A stretch of DNA of 44,417 bases from Temnopleurus reevesii (lineage: Eukaryota > Echinodermata > Echinoidea > Temnopleuroida > Temnopleuridae), in contig BQKZ01005373.1 of the NCBI GenBank assembly GCA_036244855.1, positions 1-44,417 on the forward strand, read 5' to 3'. The notes under the pieces were generated by a model that saw only the letters and a program-made list of their open reading frames with translations, did no database searches and was not told the origin of the DNA. Position numbers and translations under genes: made by a program. Below, one piece after another: positions 30,950 through 40,934 of the stretch; within the stretch, counting starts at the first letter, position 1; each line of letters opens with the position of its first letter.

Positions 30950-31330
30950 TTAAAGCTAAGGTCACAAATACGGTCGGCGACCGACCGATCAGTATTTTTT
31001 TCAAAAGTTGATTTATTTTGGGCATAGACCAGCGGCAAAGAGACTTTTGATCAGGCTGTAAAGCTTTGTTCACAAATACGGACGGGAACCGACCGATTGG
31101 TGTTTGTTCAGAAGCTGGTCTACTTTGGACACACCCATCTGTCACCAATGGGTTACTCACCAGTAACTCACCGGCGACTGAGCGGCAACTGATGGACAGC
31201 ATTGGTTCTAGTGGCTTTTCTTTTTATTTGTACATATGTCAATCCGATTTGAACTTATTTATGTCGGCGAGTAAATCTGGTCAGGCACCGGTGAAATATT
31301 AACTCTGATCTAAAGCTTTATCAACAACCG
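30950..31330. repeat. Diverged repeat units after the gap
   Basis: TTAAAGCTAAGGTCACAAAT..CGACCGACCGATCAG near 30950 recurs as TAAAGCTTTGTTCACAAATA..ACCGACCGATTGG near 31058, and weakly as CTAAAGCTTTATCAACAACC at about 31311. The function and family are unknown. Confidence 0.6.
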
Positions 31331-31858
31331 ACCAATGCCCGAGCATGCATTCACCGCTCTGTGTCTGGGCGAAGTGTGCAAGAAACTCACCGCTCGGCCA
31401 CCAAAAAGACGGTTTTCTTGATTTGTGACAAGATATTCTTTCATGGGGAATTTACAGATTTAACGCTAAACAGGTCCTAAAGATTTACCAAACATCATTC
31501 TGCCATACATTCTAATGTCAACGTGAATGGCATGAATACAATGTTTATAGCTTTAAAACGCCCTCTAGAAAGCCGACTCCATAAGCCTTTAAAATTCATC
31601 ATTACATCCTAGTAACAATGCAATGAATTCCTGAAATAAATGGCACATCTCTATAAAACAAAAATAGCCATGAGCTGGAGAACGTCCCTTTAAAATTCCA
31701 TGTTTACCTTTAATATATGTCAAATGAAATTCAATCGAATGGCAAAAGTCTGTTTTCGGTTACAATAAATATCTTGTTAGGGTAATGGAAGCCCGAATTT
31801 ATTGGAAAGCCCGGCCCTCGACTGCCCTGGGGTTGAATCATAAAGTGAGTTGTAAGGC
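31331..31858. other. Spacer, nothing recognised
   Basis: No coding frame or repeat family was identified. Confidence 0.5.
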
Positions 31859-32238
31859 CTTGATATGAATAACTTGAACCGTTATTGTCTATCCTCCTCT
31901 CTCCCGCCTTGTTGTTCTAAAGCCTGCGTCACACCTTTGCGTATTTAGCCTGCGTCGGACCTTCTGTTTTTGGAAATTAAAAACGCTCCCTTGGCGCGCC
32001 AAGACGCAGGTCATGCGATGGACTGACGCTCGTCGTATGCTCGTTAAGCGTAAGCCGAACGTCAGTCCACCGTCTGATCTCCGTATGCTGTCCGTCAAGG
32101 GAACGTTTTTCATTTCCAAAAACGTTAGGCCGACACAGGCTATAAACGCAAAGGTGTGACGCAGGCTTCAGGTCTTGAATTGAATAACTTGAACCGTTAT
32201 TGTCTCTCCTCCTCTCTCCCGCCTTGTTGTTCTTAAAG
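31859..32238. repeat. 63-bp direct repeats flanking MITE E copy 5
   Basis: 31859-31922 and 32175-32238 are nearly identical (GAATAACTTGAACCGTTATT, CCTCCTCTCTCCCGCC, TTGTTGTTCT). They directly bracket the element. They are far too long for a normal target duplication, so a tandem duplication at or after insertion is likely. Confidence 0.88.
31919..32169. mobile_element. MITE E copy 5
   Basis: Termini AAGCCTGCGTCACACCTTTG and CAAAGGTGTGACGCAGGCTT are exact inverted repeats. Inner GGAAATTAAAAACGCTCC pairs with ACGTTTTTCATTTCC, and CGATGGACTGACG pairs with CGTCAGTCCACCG. Confidence 0.92.
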
Positions 32239-32290
32239 GGTATGGGTAGAGCGAGCAAAAGCTGCTGAATATGATCTCGATTGGGGACAT

Positions 32291-32430
32291 TAAAGATGCG
32301 TGATGCAATAGTTCTGACTCTAGCCTTTCAACTTGAAGTTCGGCGGCTTGAGCCATACACATGGCGTTCAATTCCCTCAGGAAGAAATTTATCCACACTT
32401 TTTGCACTCAACCCAGGTGAAAATGGGTAC
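32291..32430 (+). mobile_element. SINE A copy, degraded, 3'-truncated
   Basis: Head remnant GATGCAATAGTTCTGACTC, AACTTGAAGTTCGGCGGCTT (B-box eroded), body CAGGAAGAAATTTATCCACA and CACTCAACCCAGGTGAAAATG, then it stops. It is followed by a repeat of the CTTGTTGTTCTTAAAGGGTA flank (32233 and 32474). Confidence 0.75.
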
Positions 32431-32854
32431 CGAGCTATTTCTAAAAAACAGTCTTGAATCTCTGTTGACCCGCCTTGTTGTTCTTAAAGGGTATGGTTAT
32501 CCAGTAGATCGAGTAAAAACTGGTGAATATGATTTCTATATTGGGGCATAATATTTCTATACAACAGTCTCTGAATCTTTGTTGAGTGTTGACACTCCTA
32601 AAGGTATAGATGAAGTAGTTGTTAGGATGTAAATATTGATGTGAAACGAGCTGATGTATTCACAAATTGCTTTTTATGCAATATAATTTATAGTGCACGA
32701 AATTAGAAGATGATCGCACGTATTCCGGCTTATTCTAGTTTTGAAATGCCAATCAACCGTTGTTCCTACGAGCGCTAGATGAATTGACCGACAGTGCAAA
32801 CGGGTCAATGTTACTAGAGCTGCCGATGGTATTTTGTGTGTGGAGTGTGAATCC

Positions 32855-33050
32855 TCATTCAATTTGCAAGTGAGGCGAAACGACGAATGGTATAATTTTT
32901 ATTTCGCAATAATTAAGCCATTTCTGGGTCGATTGTATTCAAGAAAACTATTAACATGCTCTTGAAAATTGCATTATGGGGATATTTTTACTGCAGCTCA
33001 CCAAGTAATTAAATATCTGAAGAGTCGTCTCTCCCAAAACTGATCTCCAC
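32855..33050 (-). mobile_element. Fragment of element J interior, inverted
   Basis: The reverse complement matches 28925-29100: GCGATAGACCAGTTTTGGG versus CCCAAAACTGATCTC, AGATATTTAACTAG versus AATTAAATATCT, and ATAAAATCGACCTAAAAATGG versus CCATTTCTGGGTCGATTGT. No 53-bp array or terminal repeat is present here. Confidence 0.75.
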
Positions 33051-33252
33051 GTTTCAAGTCTGCCAAATGCATTTATATTCCATACAGTGCTTGGTTGCCA
33101 GACAGATTCCGATCTAATTTCATGGTAATAAATTTAGTTAGATCAAAAACGCTTAAGCGATACAAAATTATGAAACATACTTTTGCGTGCACATGGATTT
33201 AAACATGTTTAAGGCGACCGTATATGTGTTATATCAAATCATCCTTTCCTGA

Positions 33253-33687
33253 ACGACAACCTCACACCTTTGCGGTTTTTAGCTTGCGTCGGCCTAGCGT
33301 TATTTATTCCCTCTTTTTTTGGAAAATCAAAAGACGCTCCCTGGAGGCACAGGTGCGCATGCCATGCGGTGGACTTACTTTCGATGTACGATCCTTGATC
33401 GCAAGTCAAACGTCCTTCCACCGTCTGATCAGCGTATAATAGGGACCTTTAGCATGCAAGACGGGAGGGCCGATCACAACGTTAGCTCCAAGGTCCGTTC
33501 CAGAAGGGTGCACCAACACAACGCTACTTCTTAAATGGAACGTAGAGCTAACGTTGTGATCGGCCCTCCCGTCTTTTATGCTAAAGGTCCCTAATGTGCG
33601 CTCGGGGAGCGTTTCTTTTAATTAAAAAAAAACGATGGATCGACACTGGCAGATTGGATACAAAAGCAAAGGTGTGAGTGGGCCTTA
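33253..33687. mobile_element. MITE E copy 6, interrupted by MITE F
   Basis: The left end CCTCACACCTTTGCGGTTTT pairs with the right end AAAGCAAAGGTGTGAGTGGG. The arms include AAAAGACGCTCCCTGG and CTCGGGGAGCGTTTC. The right arm is split after GATCAGCGTATAAT and resumes at AATGTGCGCTCGG. Confidence 0.9.
33441..33592. mobile_element. MITE F, nested, 152 bp
   Basis: The left AGGGACCTTTAGCATGCAAG and the right ending CTTTTATGCTAAAGGTCCCT are inverted repeats that continue as ACGGGAGGGCCGATCACAAC and GTTGTGATCGGCCCTCCCGT. The TIR is about 48 bp, nearly perfect. AAT flanks it on both sides (33438-33440, 33593-33595). It is the only copy in the window and looks young. Confidence 0.92.
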
Positions 33688-34089
33688 ACTCATTGTACCG
33701 TGAAAATGCAGCTCGGAATTTTAAGTCGTCTTTGATTTGTGAAAAGATGGAAATTTGATTACAAGGACACTTGCTCAATTTGTCGAACAAATTGGAAACT
33801 CGGAAGCGTGAAGCTGGATGCACGTGTTTCATATTCAGCGTACGTATATGAAGTATTAGTGTACTGCACTTTTATGTAACAGGTTGACATTATTGTGATT
33901 AAATTCAATGTTGTTATGTTGCATCTTGGAGCAGTCTGTTCATTATAAACCCCCCCCCCCCCCCTCTTAAAAAATGAAGTTTTGATTCCTTCCAATAACC
34001 GACAGCAAATCGCAGTGGTATCATTTATGGTACCGTCACACTAGGACGTTGCGCAAGCACGGCTTTGCTTCTTCCGAACTCTTAATTAA
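33688..34089. other. Spacer with poly-C run
   Basis: Poly-C at 33949-33964. No gene or element was recognised. Confidence 0.5.
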
Positions 34090-34576
34090 ATTCCATGGCA
34101 ATTTCATTTTCGACTGTTGCCATGGAAACGATATGCTGCATATAACAACACTATTAGCGATTAATTTTTATTACTATTTGATTGTTGGAAGAGTGATTAT
34201 CTGAACGCATTAAATTTTGAATGCATGTAGCTTGACCACCATTTGCCATTTTAGAGCGCGGATGTAGTTTTTCTAAAATACAATATTTTTTATTTGTATT
34301 TTCCTTAAAAGTGTTGACGTGTCTGCTGACATTGAGATTGCTATAAGTCACGTATTTTTTTTACAGTATATATATTCTTATTTTCAAGATCAGACGCTTT
34401 TGCGTGCATCGACCCAGAATAACATTATTGTTGCGAATATCATGATATTCAATCATTGAAATTGAATCGATCGTAATATGGACCATGATCATAAAGGATG
34501 CTCGGGTTATTGACATTTAACACGAAAGTCAGCAACATTCAGCCCGAAATGACACCTCATTAGTTGCCATGGCAAC
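34090..34576. promoter_or_regulatory. Cluster of RFX X-box-like motifs
   Basis: ATTCCATGGCAATT (34090-34103), GTTGCCATGGAAAC (34116-34129) and GTTGCCATGGCAAC (34563-34576). The last is a perfect 14-bp palindrome equal to the idealised RFX X-box, and the second differs at one position. RFX sites of this form control ciliary genes in animals. No adjacent gene is visible, so the role as an enhancer or distal promoter is inference. Confidence 0.4.
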
Positions 34577-34800
34577 TAAACGGTGAACAGGTGTCAAATA
34601 CTGGGAGTCGCCACTCTTTTAAAGGAGTCTCATGAAAAAGCCTTCAGCTGGCATTCTCAATTTGTGGTCATTATTAGTGAATTTGTCAATGGATAAAAGT
34701 CAGGAATCAATGAACCTTTCATACTTTTTTTCTTCTTTTCTTTCCCTTTTTTTCTTTTTTTTTACGTGCTACGGAACTGCAATTGAATTATTATAAGGCT

Positions 34801-35058
34801 TAAGGCTGACTCACACCTTTGCGATTTAGCACGCGTTGATCCAGCGCTTTTTTTTAATAAAAAAACGCTCCCTTGACGCACACAGACGCAGGTCGTACGG
34901 TACACGGACGTTCTGTGTACGCTCCTAATTGAGTGCATGTAGAATGTCAGTTCATCGGATGATTAGCGTATACTGCGCGCTCGGGGACCGTTTTAAATTT
35001 TTAAAACCAGTGGGCCGGCCGACGCAGGCTAAGATCGCAAAGGTATGAGCCTGCCTTT
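34801..35058. mobile_element. MITE E copy 7
   Basis: The left end GGCTGACTCACACCTTTGCG pairs with the right end CGCAAAGGTATGAGCCTGCC. Inner landmarks AAAAAACGCTCCCTTGACG, AGACGCAGGTCGTACGG and AGCGTATACTGCGCGC are present. Confidence 0.9.
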
Positions 35059-35598
35059 ACTAAACAGACACACTTGCAATGGGATTTGTAGATGATGAGT
35101 TTGTGATTTCTTGAAATACCAACATTTATCCGACTAATGGATCCTTTAATAGATTAATAGCTTTTTACCTGATAAGGGTAGCTGACCCAGAAAACAAGAT
35201 AGAATATTTCATAAAGTACCGTCATAATATTTTATTTCGAAACAATTTCAATGGAACTTTTGTGTGTGAACTTTTTTCCTTTTATCTTTACTCTTTTGCA
35301 AGTATAGAATATTGAAAAGAAGAAAAACTCATCGATGCACGTTGGTAAACCAATTAGCCCTTTGACTGCTAGAACCGGGTAGTCCCTACACAAAGTTTAA
35401 GGGTATTACATAATTCAGTAGTCAATGGGTTAAGCCTATTTTTAAATGATTTTGATATGATGATTGTACGTGTGCAATATTGATAAATAAATACATGTAA
35501 TAGCATAGGCTATGCACATTCCCCACTCCGTTTGGGAGCATTCCAACAGGGCACTCGAGATGCTCAACGATGTTTGACCAAAACATGGTCATGTCCTA
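35059..35598. other. AT-rich spacer
   Basis: Nothing recognised. Confidence 0.5.
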
Positions 35599-35705
35599 TG
35601 GTGTGGATACATTTCTTTATGAAGTAAATTAATATCATAATTAGGATTCGAACCTACGACCCTCTGGTTGAAACGCGAAACCAGAACCAGTACAACACGA
35701 TTCCT
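35599..35705 (-). mobile_element. SINE A head fragment, minus strand
   Basis: GGATTCGAACCTACGACCCT followed by CTGGTTGAAACGCGA matches the head of the copy at 5283-5568, preceded by GTGGATACATTTCTT. The body beyond is not recognisable. Confidence 0.75.
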
Positions 35706-36717
35706 ACACCATAGGATGGGTCTACATTTCAATTGGATGTCAATTAAAAATGTTGCAATATTCAGATGACCTGATTTTCATATAACATATTATACTTTCA
35801 TTGACTATCTTTGTTTCGTGAAAACGGTTATGAGCCATTGTTGTAGCCGTCCTCAAAACAAAAGAAATCAATATCTTTTGTAGTATGTTCATCAGGGATG
35901 CCAACCGTTCCGCTTATAGATGAGGTTATAATGAAAATATTAGAATACAACTGAATGAAAATAAGAGCAAACATGACTAAAATAAGCGTATTCTCAACCA
36001 TTGCCTATACCAATGAAAGACTCATTATTAAGATACACCTAACGTATATAGTCCAGAACGGTTGTCATTTCTTGTGCATTGATTGCCTTTTGAGGTCCAA
36101 TCACGCATGTACTTTTACAGCCAATTTATATATAGTGTAAAATGACTCTATTTGACGCTTCATATGCGTAGAAAGATGCAGGGAATACGCTAGGATAACA
36201 TTCAATACGTTGGGCATGCGCTCGGCGTACGTAAATGCTAGAGTTGACATCCAATCGTGCATGATGCATGCACATAGGGACCGCCAATCAGATTCAATCA
36301 ACGATATAGGCATACGCTGGAATTTGATGCAAATTATGTAACTGCATCTCGACTACAACACGTGCAAGTTCAGAGATGTCAACCGTTTCGGAATCTGCAT
36401 ACGGTGTAGTATCATGTTAATTATAGGCTTTTATTTAAGGTCATGGCTGAAAGAATTGTTATTGCTGTCTTGTGTTCTATCACTTTTTGTCCAGCTATAT
36501 ATAGACCTCACATTTCACTTCTCACGTCGTGCAACCTCCAGCATGGTTGGCATCTCTGCAAGTTGCAAGCGCGATTTGATTTCATCTTTTATGTATCGAA
36601 ATTGTAACGGCGGTAGCTTTGATATCTGCCTATTCAACAGACGAATATGAAGAGTATTAGATCAGCTAAAAGCTGCGTGGTATGGAGATGAAGAGGTGTT
36701 AGTTAAATAGCGTGGAT
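35706..36717. other. Spacer, possible family O relic
   Basis: 36150-36320 has CGCTCGGCGTACG, GCATACGCT and paired cues reminiscent of E/O elements, but no convincing termini. The 78-codon frame at 36414-36650 has a hydrophobic start and no domain match I can name. Confidence 0.35.
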
Positions 36718-36962
36718 AAAGGCCGACTCACACCTATGCGTTTTTAGCCTGCGTTGGTCCAGCGTTTTCGAAAATGAAATACACTCCCTGGAGGCACAGT
36801 ATTCGCTGATCAGACCAGTAAAAAGGGTAGACTGATCTTTGGCTTGCGCTCAAGGAGCGTACGCCGAGCGTTAGTCTACCGTATGACCTGCGTCTTGTGC
36901 ATCCAGTGAGCGTTTTTAATTCTGAAAAACATTGGGTTGACGCAAAGGTGTGAGTCAGCCTT
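36718..36962. mobile_element. MITE E copy 8
   Basis: The left end GGCCGACTCACACCTATGCG pairs with the right end GACGCAAAGGTGTGAGTCAG. Inner GAAAATGAAATACACTCCC and GCGTTTTTAATTCTGAAAA are partner arms. Confidence 0.9.
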
Positions 36963-37104
36963 AAAATAGATAGATGCAGATAGAGTGATGTGGTGGGAGG
37001 ATTGGGATTCAAGATTCAAGATTTTTTTTTTTATTGATTTTCATTTTTCATGATCATACATTTCCCAAATTAATTGATAAATAAAATGAACGATGCGGAA
37101 ATAT

Positions 37105-37240
37105 TGAATATGTACGTACGTCGAGCGCTGGATGAACGCATCCAACGTCAGCCAATCGTCTTTCATGCCTTTATGGAGAGTCATGAACACTGAAGAGAAG
37201 TTTGTTATAAACGCGAATGTACGAATCAGCATCAAGCAAA
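37105..37240. mobile_element. Family O fragment
   Basis: GTCGAGCGCTGGATGAACGC, CATCCAACGTCAGCC and CGTCTTTCATGCC, then AGAGTCATGAACACTGAAG and TTATAAACGCGAATGTACG resemble the right half of 25306-25541. No left terminus. Confidence 0.55.
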
Positions 37241-37468
37241 GATGTAGTGTTGCATGAAGAGAAATAAGTCCCGACATAGCAACAAATAAAGGGGGCGCTG
37301 TGGAAAGGTGCACATTCTGTAGAGCAGTAACCTGTAATCATTGTAAATCAACTCTGATACTATATTATGATTATAGTTTTTTGTTATTAATTTTTTGATA
37401 ATATGTTTTTATCGCTTTGAATTTTTGCAAATTAGTTTGCTGTTATTGTGGAAATTAATGAAATGCTA

Positions 37469-37982
37469 TTAAAGCCCAAGTATAGTTTTAGTAAAGATGA
37501 AGAAATGTGAATTTTGGGGATGTTTATCATGACATGTAATTCTTATACACATTTTGAGACCATAGCATATTTTTTTTACGAACTGATTCTTTTGAAAATT
37601 TGAATTTGACCGTTAAATCATATTCAGCGCCCTCTCTTGGTTATAGCATTATTTTGCTTGTTATCGGGCACAAGTTATTTCCGCGATTTGACAATAGAAT
37701 GATATAGAGATATACACAACAATTAGATTCTGAAATTTTCATCCAATTCTGAGCATGGGAAGTTGTCCTTTATCAAAAGAGAAAATATTGAATTAGTGTC
37801 GTGAAGCACGACACTAAGAAAAATTGCACATTTTAGGTTATACCTTTTTCCAAACTCGTTAATTTTTTGCACAATCTTTTGTACAATATGTTTATGATAC
37901 TATATTTTATTTCATATAGATTTGAAGACAAAATCTGGCGTTAAAAAGATTCGCTTTTACCAAAACTTTACTTGGGCTTTAA
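37469..37982. mobile_element. MITE L copy 1, TTAA-flanked
   Basis: Termini AGCCCAAGTATAGTTTTAGT and ACCAAAACTTTACTTGGGCT are inverted repeats, bracketed by TTAA at 37469-37472 and 37979-37982. TTAA would fit piggyBac-type insertion; a TA duplication (Tc1/mariner type) cannot be excluded because the TIR edge is ambiguous. An inner hairpin AGTGTCGTG..CACGACACT sits at 37796-37816. It is inserted in a dispersed repeat whose empty relative is near 40338-40395 (TTTTGCTGTTATTGCGGAAA). Confidence 0.85.
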
Positions 37983-39263
37983 GTGAGAGTAATATTTAGC
38001 TTCGTTATTTCGTGAAAAAAGTTAAAATGTGTTGCCTTGCTCAGCTTGCAGCACAAGGTTATTTTGTCCATTTAGTTTCGCATTCTCACGTTGTGTTTAT
38101 TAGAGCGTTTCCTGTCATTTCATCATCATCTAATGCTCGAATGTGATGACAGAAATCTACCAATCATTAACCTACTTTTTAGGGACATTATCATTGCCTT
38201 CACGCCATATTGGACCATGGACCGACCCTTAGACTGTGAGTCGAGGGGATAATGAAATTGGACAAAATCGATACTTTCTATTCAAGCCTTTGCACTAGCT
38301 ATATGCGCACAAAAGAAAGTAGTTTCCCTTTTTTTTTATTAAGAGAGCAGGTGCGACGCCTGGTAAACATTTTCTTTAGCGAAATAAGAAAGAAGGAATT
38401 TGCTTTTTTGTGCATAAAGGTATTGCAAATGCATGAATGGGAGTTGTTTACTTTGTCCATAATGTTCTGTCCCTTTTGCTCAAAGTGTCGGATTTGCCTG
38501 TATGTTTATGACTTGACTGAATGAAGTGGGTAATATAAGATGCGCCAATATATTTCTTTTAATTATGCAAGATCTGGGATCATAGAAATGTGCCAGATTG
38601 CGAAAATTATATCAAATCATATAACATTGCATGCACTCACCGTAGATAAAATTATGTGTGATAACAGGGGATGACCATGATAATGATGAGGAGGAGGATG
38701 GTGAGCTGACAAGCGAAAAAGAAATGTTCTGCTCTCATTTCTGGCTCGTTCACCATCCCCTTAATGATCAATATCATTTTACCTTTAAAAATTTATGCCA
38801 GATGCAGATTGTGCCAGATTTTCTTAACTTATCAGTAAATAATTGTGCCTCGAAAAAAATGCTAAATGTCAGGGGTCTGTGACATAAAAACAAGTTTGCA
38901 ATTAATCGCAAACTCCATGTGATTTGCCATTGACCTGCGATTGAGATCAGACGTACCAACGATTAAAACACTTGTTACTGGGTCCTGGAGGGTCAAAAAT
39001 CATGCCAGAATGCATAATTATGCCAGATTTTGCAACCATGGGTAGTATTACAAAGTATAGCACTATGAGTGTTGGTAGCACGCCATTATGACAAACAGAC
39101 TTTCTTTCGTCTGATCTCAATTAACGGCTCTGGAGGTCTGACCGAGATGCTTTTTGAATACCAATCAGTATTTGTTACAAAAAATCCCAGATTTAGTTCA
39201 CACATTTAGCATCATGATTTTGTTGCACAAGCAAGCGCGCTATAGAAAAACTCAAATCTTGAA
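37983..39263. other. Spacer between the two L elements
   Basis: Contains frames of 90 and 74 codons (38252-38524, 38658-38882) with no recognised domain. Five TGCCAGA words start at 38591, 38796, 38812, 39003 and 39021. The whole stretch is echoed exactly at the end of the window. Confidence 0.5.
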
Positions 39264-39756
39264 TTAAAGCCCAAATACAGTTTTGGTAACGATTAAGAAA
39301 TGTAAATTTTCCGGGATGTTTATCATGACATATGTATCTTTAGAAACATTTCGAGACCCAATCATAATTTTTCCCGAACTGATTTTGTCTGAAAATTAAG
39401 CCATTGGTACTAACAATATTTTGTTCGCTATCGGGCATAAGCGCGGTTATTTCTGAGATTTTACAAACGAATTATAAAAAGGTATACAGGAAAATCAAAT
39501 TCCGAGATTTTCATCCAATTCTGTTCATGAGAAGGTGTCCTTTATCGCGAAAGAAAATATTGAATAAGTGTCGGGGTACACGACGCTGAGATATTTTGCA
39601 CATTTTAGGTAATAACTTTGCCAAAACTCATTCATGTTTCACACAATCATTTGTGCAATATATTCATGATACTGTATATATCATTTCATTATAGATTTGA
39701 AGACAAAATCTGAAGACAAAATATTTGCTTTTACCAAAACTGTACTTGGGCTTTAA
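39264..39756. mobile_element. MITE L copy 2, TTAA-flanked
   Basis: Termini AGCCCAAATACAGTTTTGGT and ACCAAAACTGTACTTGGGCT, TTAA at 39264-39267 and 39753-39756, same orientation as copy 1, with diverged interior (GGGATGTTTATCATGACAT, TTTTCATCCAATTCTG and ATTTGAAGACAAAATCTG shared). Confidence 0.87.
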
Positions 39757-39867
39757 GCAGTATGATTTTGGCGTGCAAGTAAACACACTCTAGAAAACTC
39801 AACCCATTCAAAATACGTTGGATCCAACACGTGATTGGCTAAATTGACATTTAACTACTTGTATCAT

Positions 39868-39870
<3 letters not shown>

Positions 39871-39902
<32 letters not shown>
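39871..39902. repeat. (TAA)n microsatellite
   Basis: About ten TAA units beside the SINE B end, probably the 3' tail of that SINE (minus orientation). Confidence 0.93.
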
Positions 39903-39903
<1 letters not shown>

Positions 39904-39914
39904 TGTCTTATTTA

Positions 39915-40135
39915 CCCAGGGTAGCCATATTCAGCTGTAAGCTAGCTGCTCTTCCAGCGAGCCCTGCATAACATAAAGTTATTATTACCCTTCTCCTTTC
40001 TTAAATGCCGAGCACCTGGCAAGAAGGCAGATGGTCACATTTTTATAAGTATTTGGTATGACTCGGTCAGGGATCGAACCCACGACCTTCCATTCATGGG
40101 GCAGACGCTCTACCACTAAGCCACACATGACCGAT
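39915..40135 (-). mobile_element. SINE B copy 2, minus strand
   Basis: Head TGTGTGGCTTAGTGGTAGAG with B-box GGGTTCGATCCC on the minus strand, and a body matching 13391-13606 over its whole length (for example AAGTTATTATTACCCTTCTC on the plus strand). Confidence 0.88.
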
Positions 40136-40930
40136 TGATACAATTGACCAACATTATGTCAATAGTATACTAATGTTATATTCTTTTTACTTTTCTCCAA
40201 CATTAGAGCGAATACACCCGTACATTTATATCAAATCTTTTATTGCATTAATTCATATACATGTACATTTAACAGTTAATTTGAATACTTATACATTCCG
40301 TTGTCTTAAGTTTGCATATTTTTAAAATACTATTCCACCGATTTGATTTTTTTGTATTAATCATTTTGCTGTTATTGCGGAAATAAGTGAAATGAAGTAT
40401 AATAAATGTATATAGTATCAAATCATAATTTGACAATTATGACGTGGATGTGAATAATTTGATCGTAGGTTGAGATCGAAAAGCTCAATTATGACGTCAT
40501 GGCTCTTTCTTTATGATTCATATGGAACCGAGAATACAAATGTCGTCATTTTCTAAATCCATAGACTCGTTATACATTGAGCCTGTTTCCACTTTAGATG
40601 AAGCTGTATATTTGCAGCTATAGGGTGGCAAATATTCAAGAAAAAATCAATATGCATTAGTTCTGAGATTAAAAAAGTATAAACAGGGGAATATTGCAAC
40701 GTTGTGGGAAACGATAGTGTAGAATTTTATCCATTTTAGTATATGCAAGGGAATACTCTTCGACAAAATGGTAGATTTGTAATAAATTGTTCAGCACTGT
40801 ATGGATGCGTGGCCAAATCGGATAAGGCGCTAGTCGAGGGCCTATATATGCACAATGATTTCACAAAAAAATGGTCAAAGGATTTTAGTACAAAAGGCGC
40901 AAAAAATGTGGTCCAAGTTTTGCCTTTTTG
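40136..40930. other. Spacer with a tRNA-like fragment and CRE octamer
   Basis: TGACGTCA at 40492-40499. GCGTGGCCAAATCGGATAAGG at 40806-40826 is a tRNA 5'-half-like (A-box) fragment related to 662-745, without a B-box. No gene was recognised. Confidence 0.45.
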
Positions 40931-40934
40931 CCCC

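Noticed and set aside
30382..31202. Longest open frames in the window (up to 228 codons)
   Set aside because: They consist mainly of the 378-base N gap and have no coding meaning.
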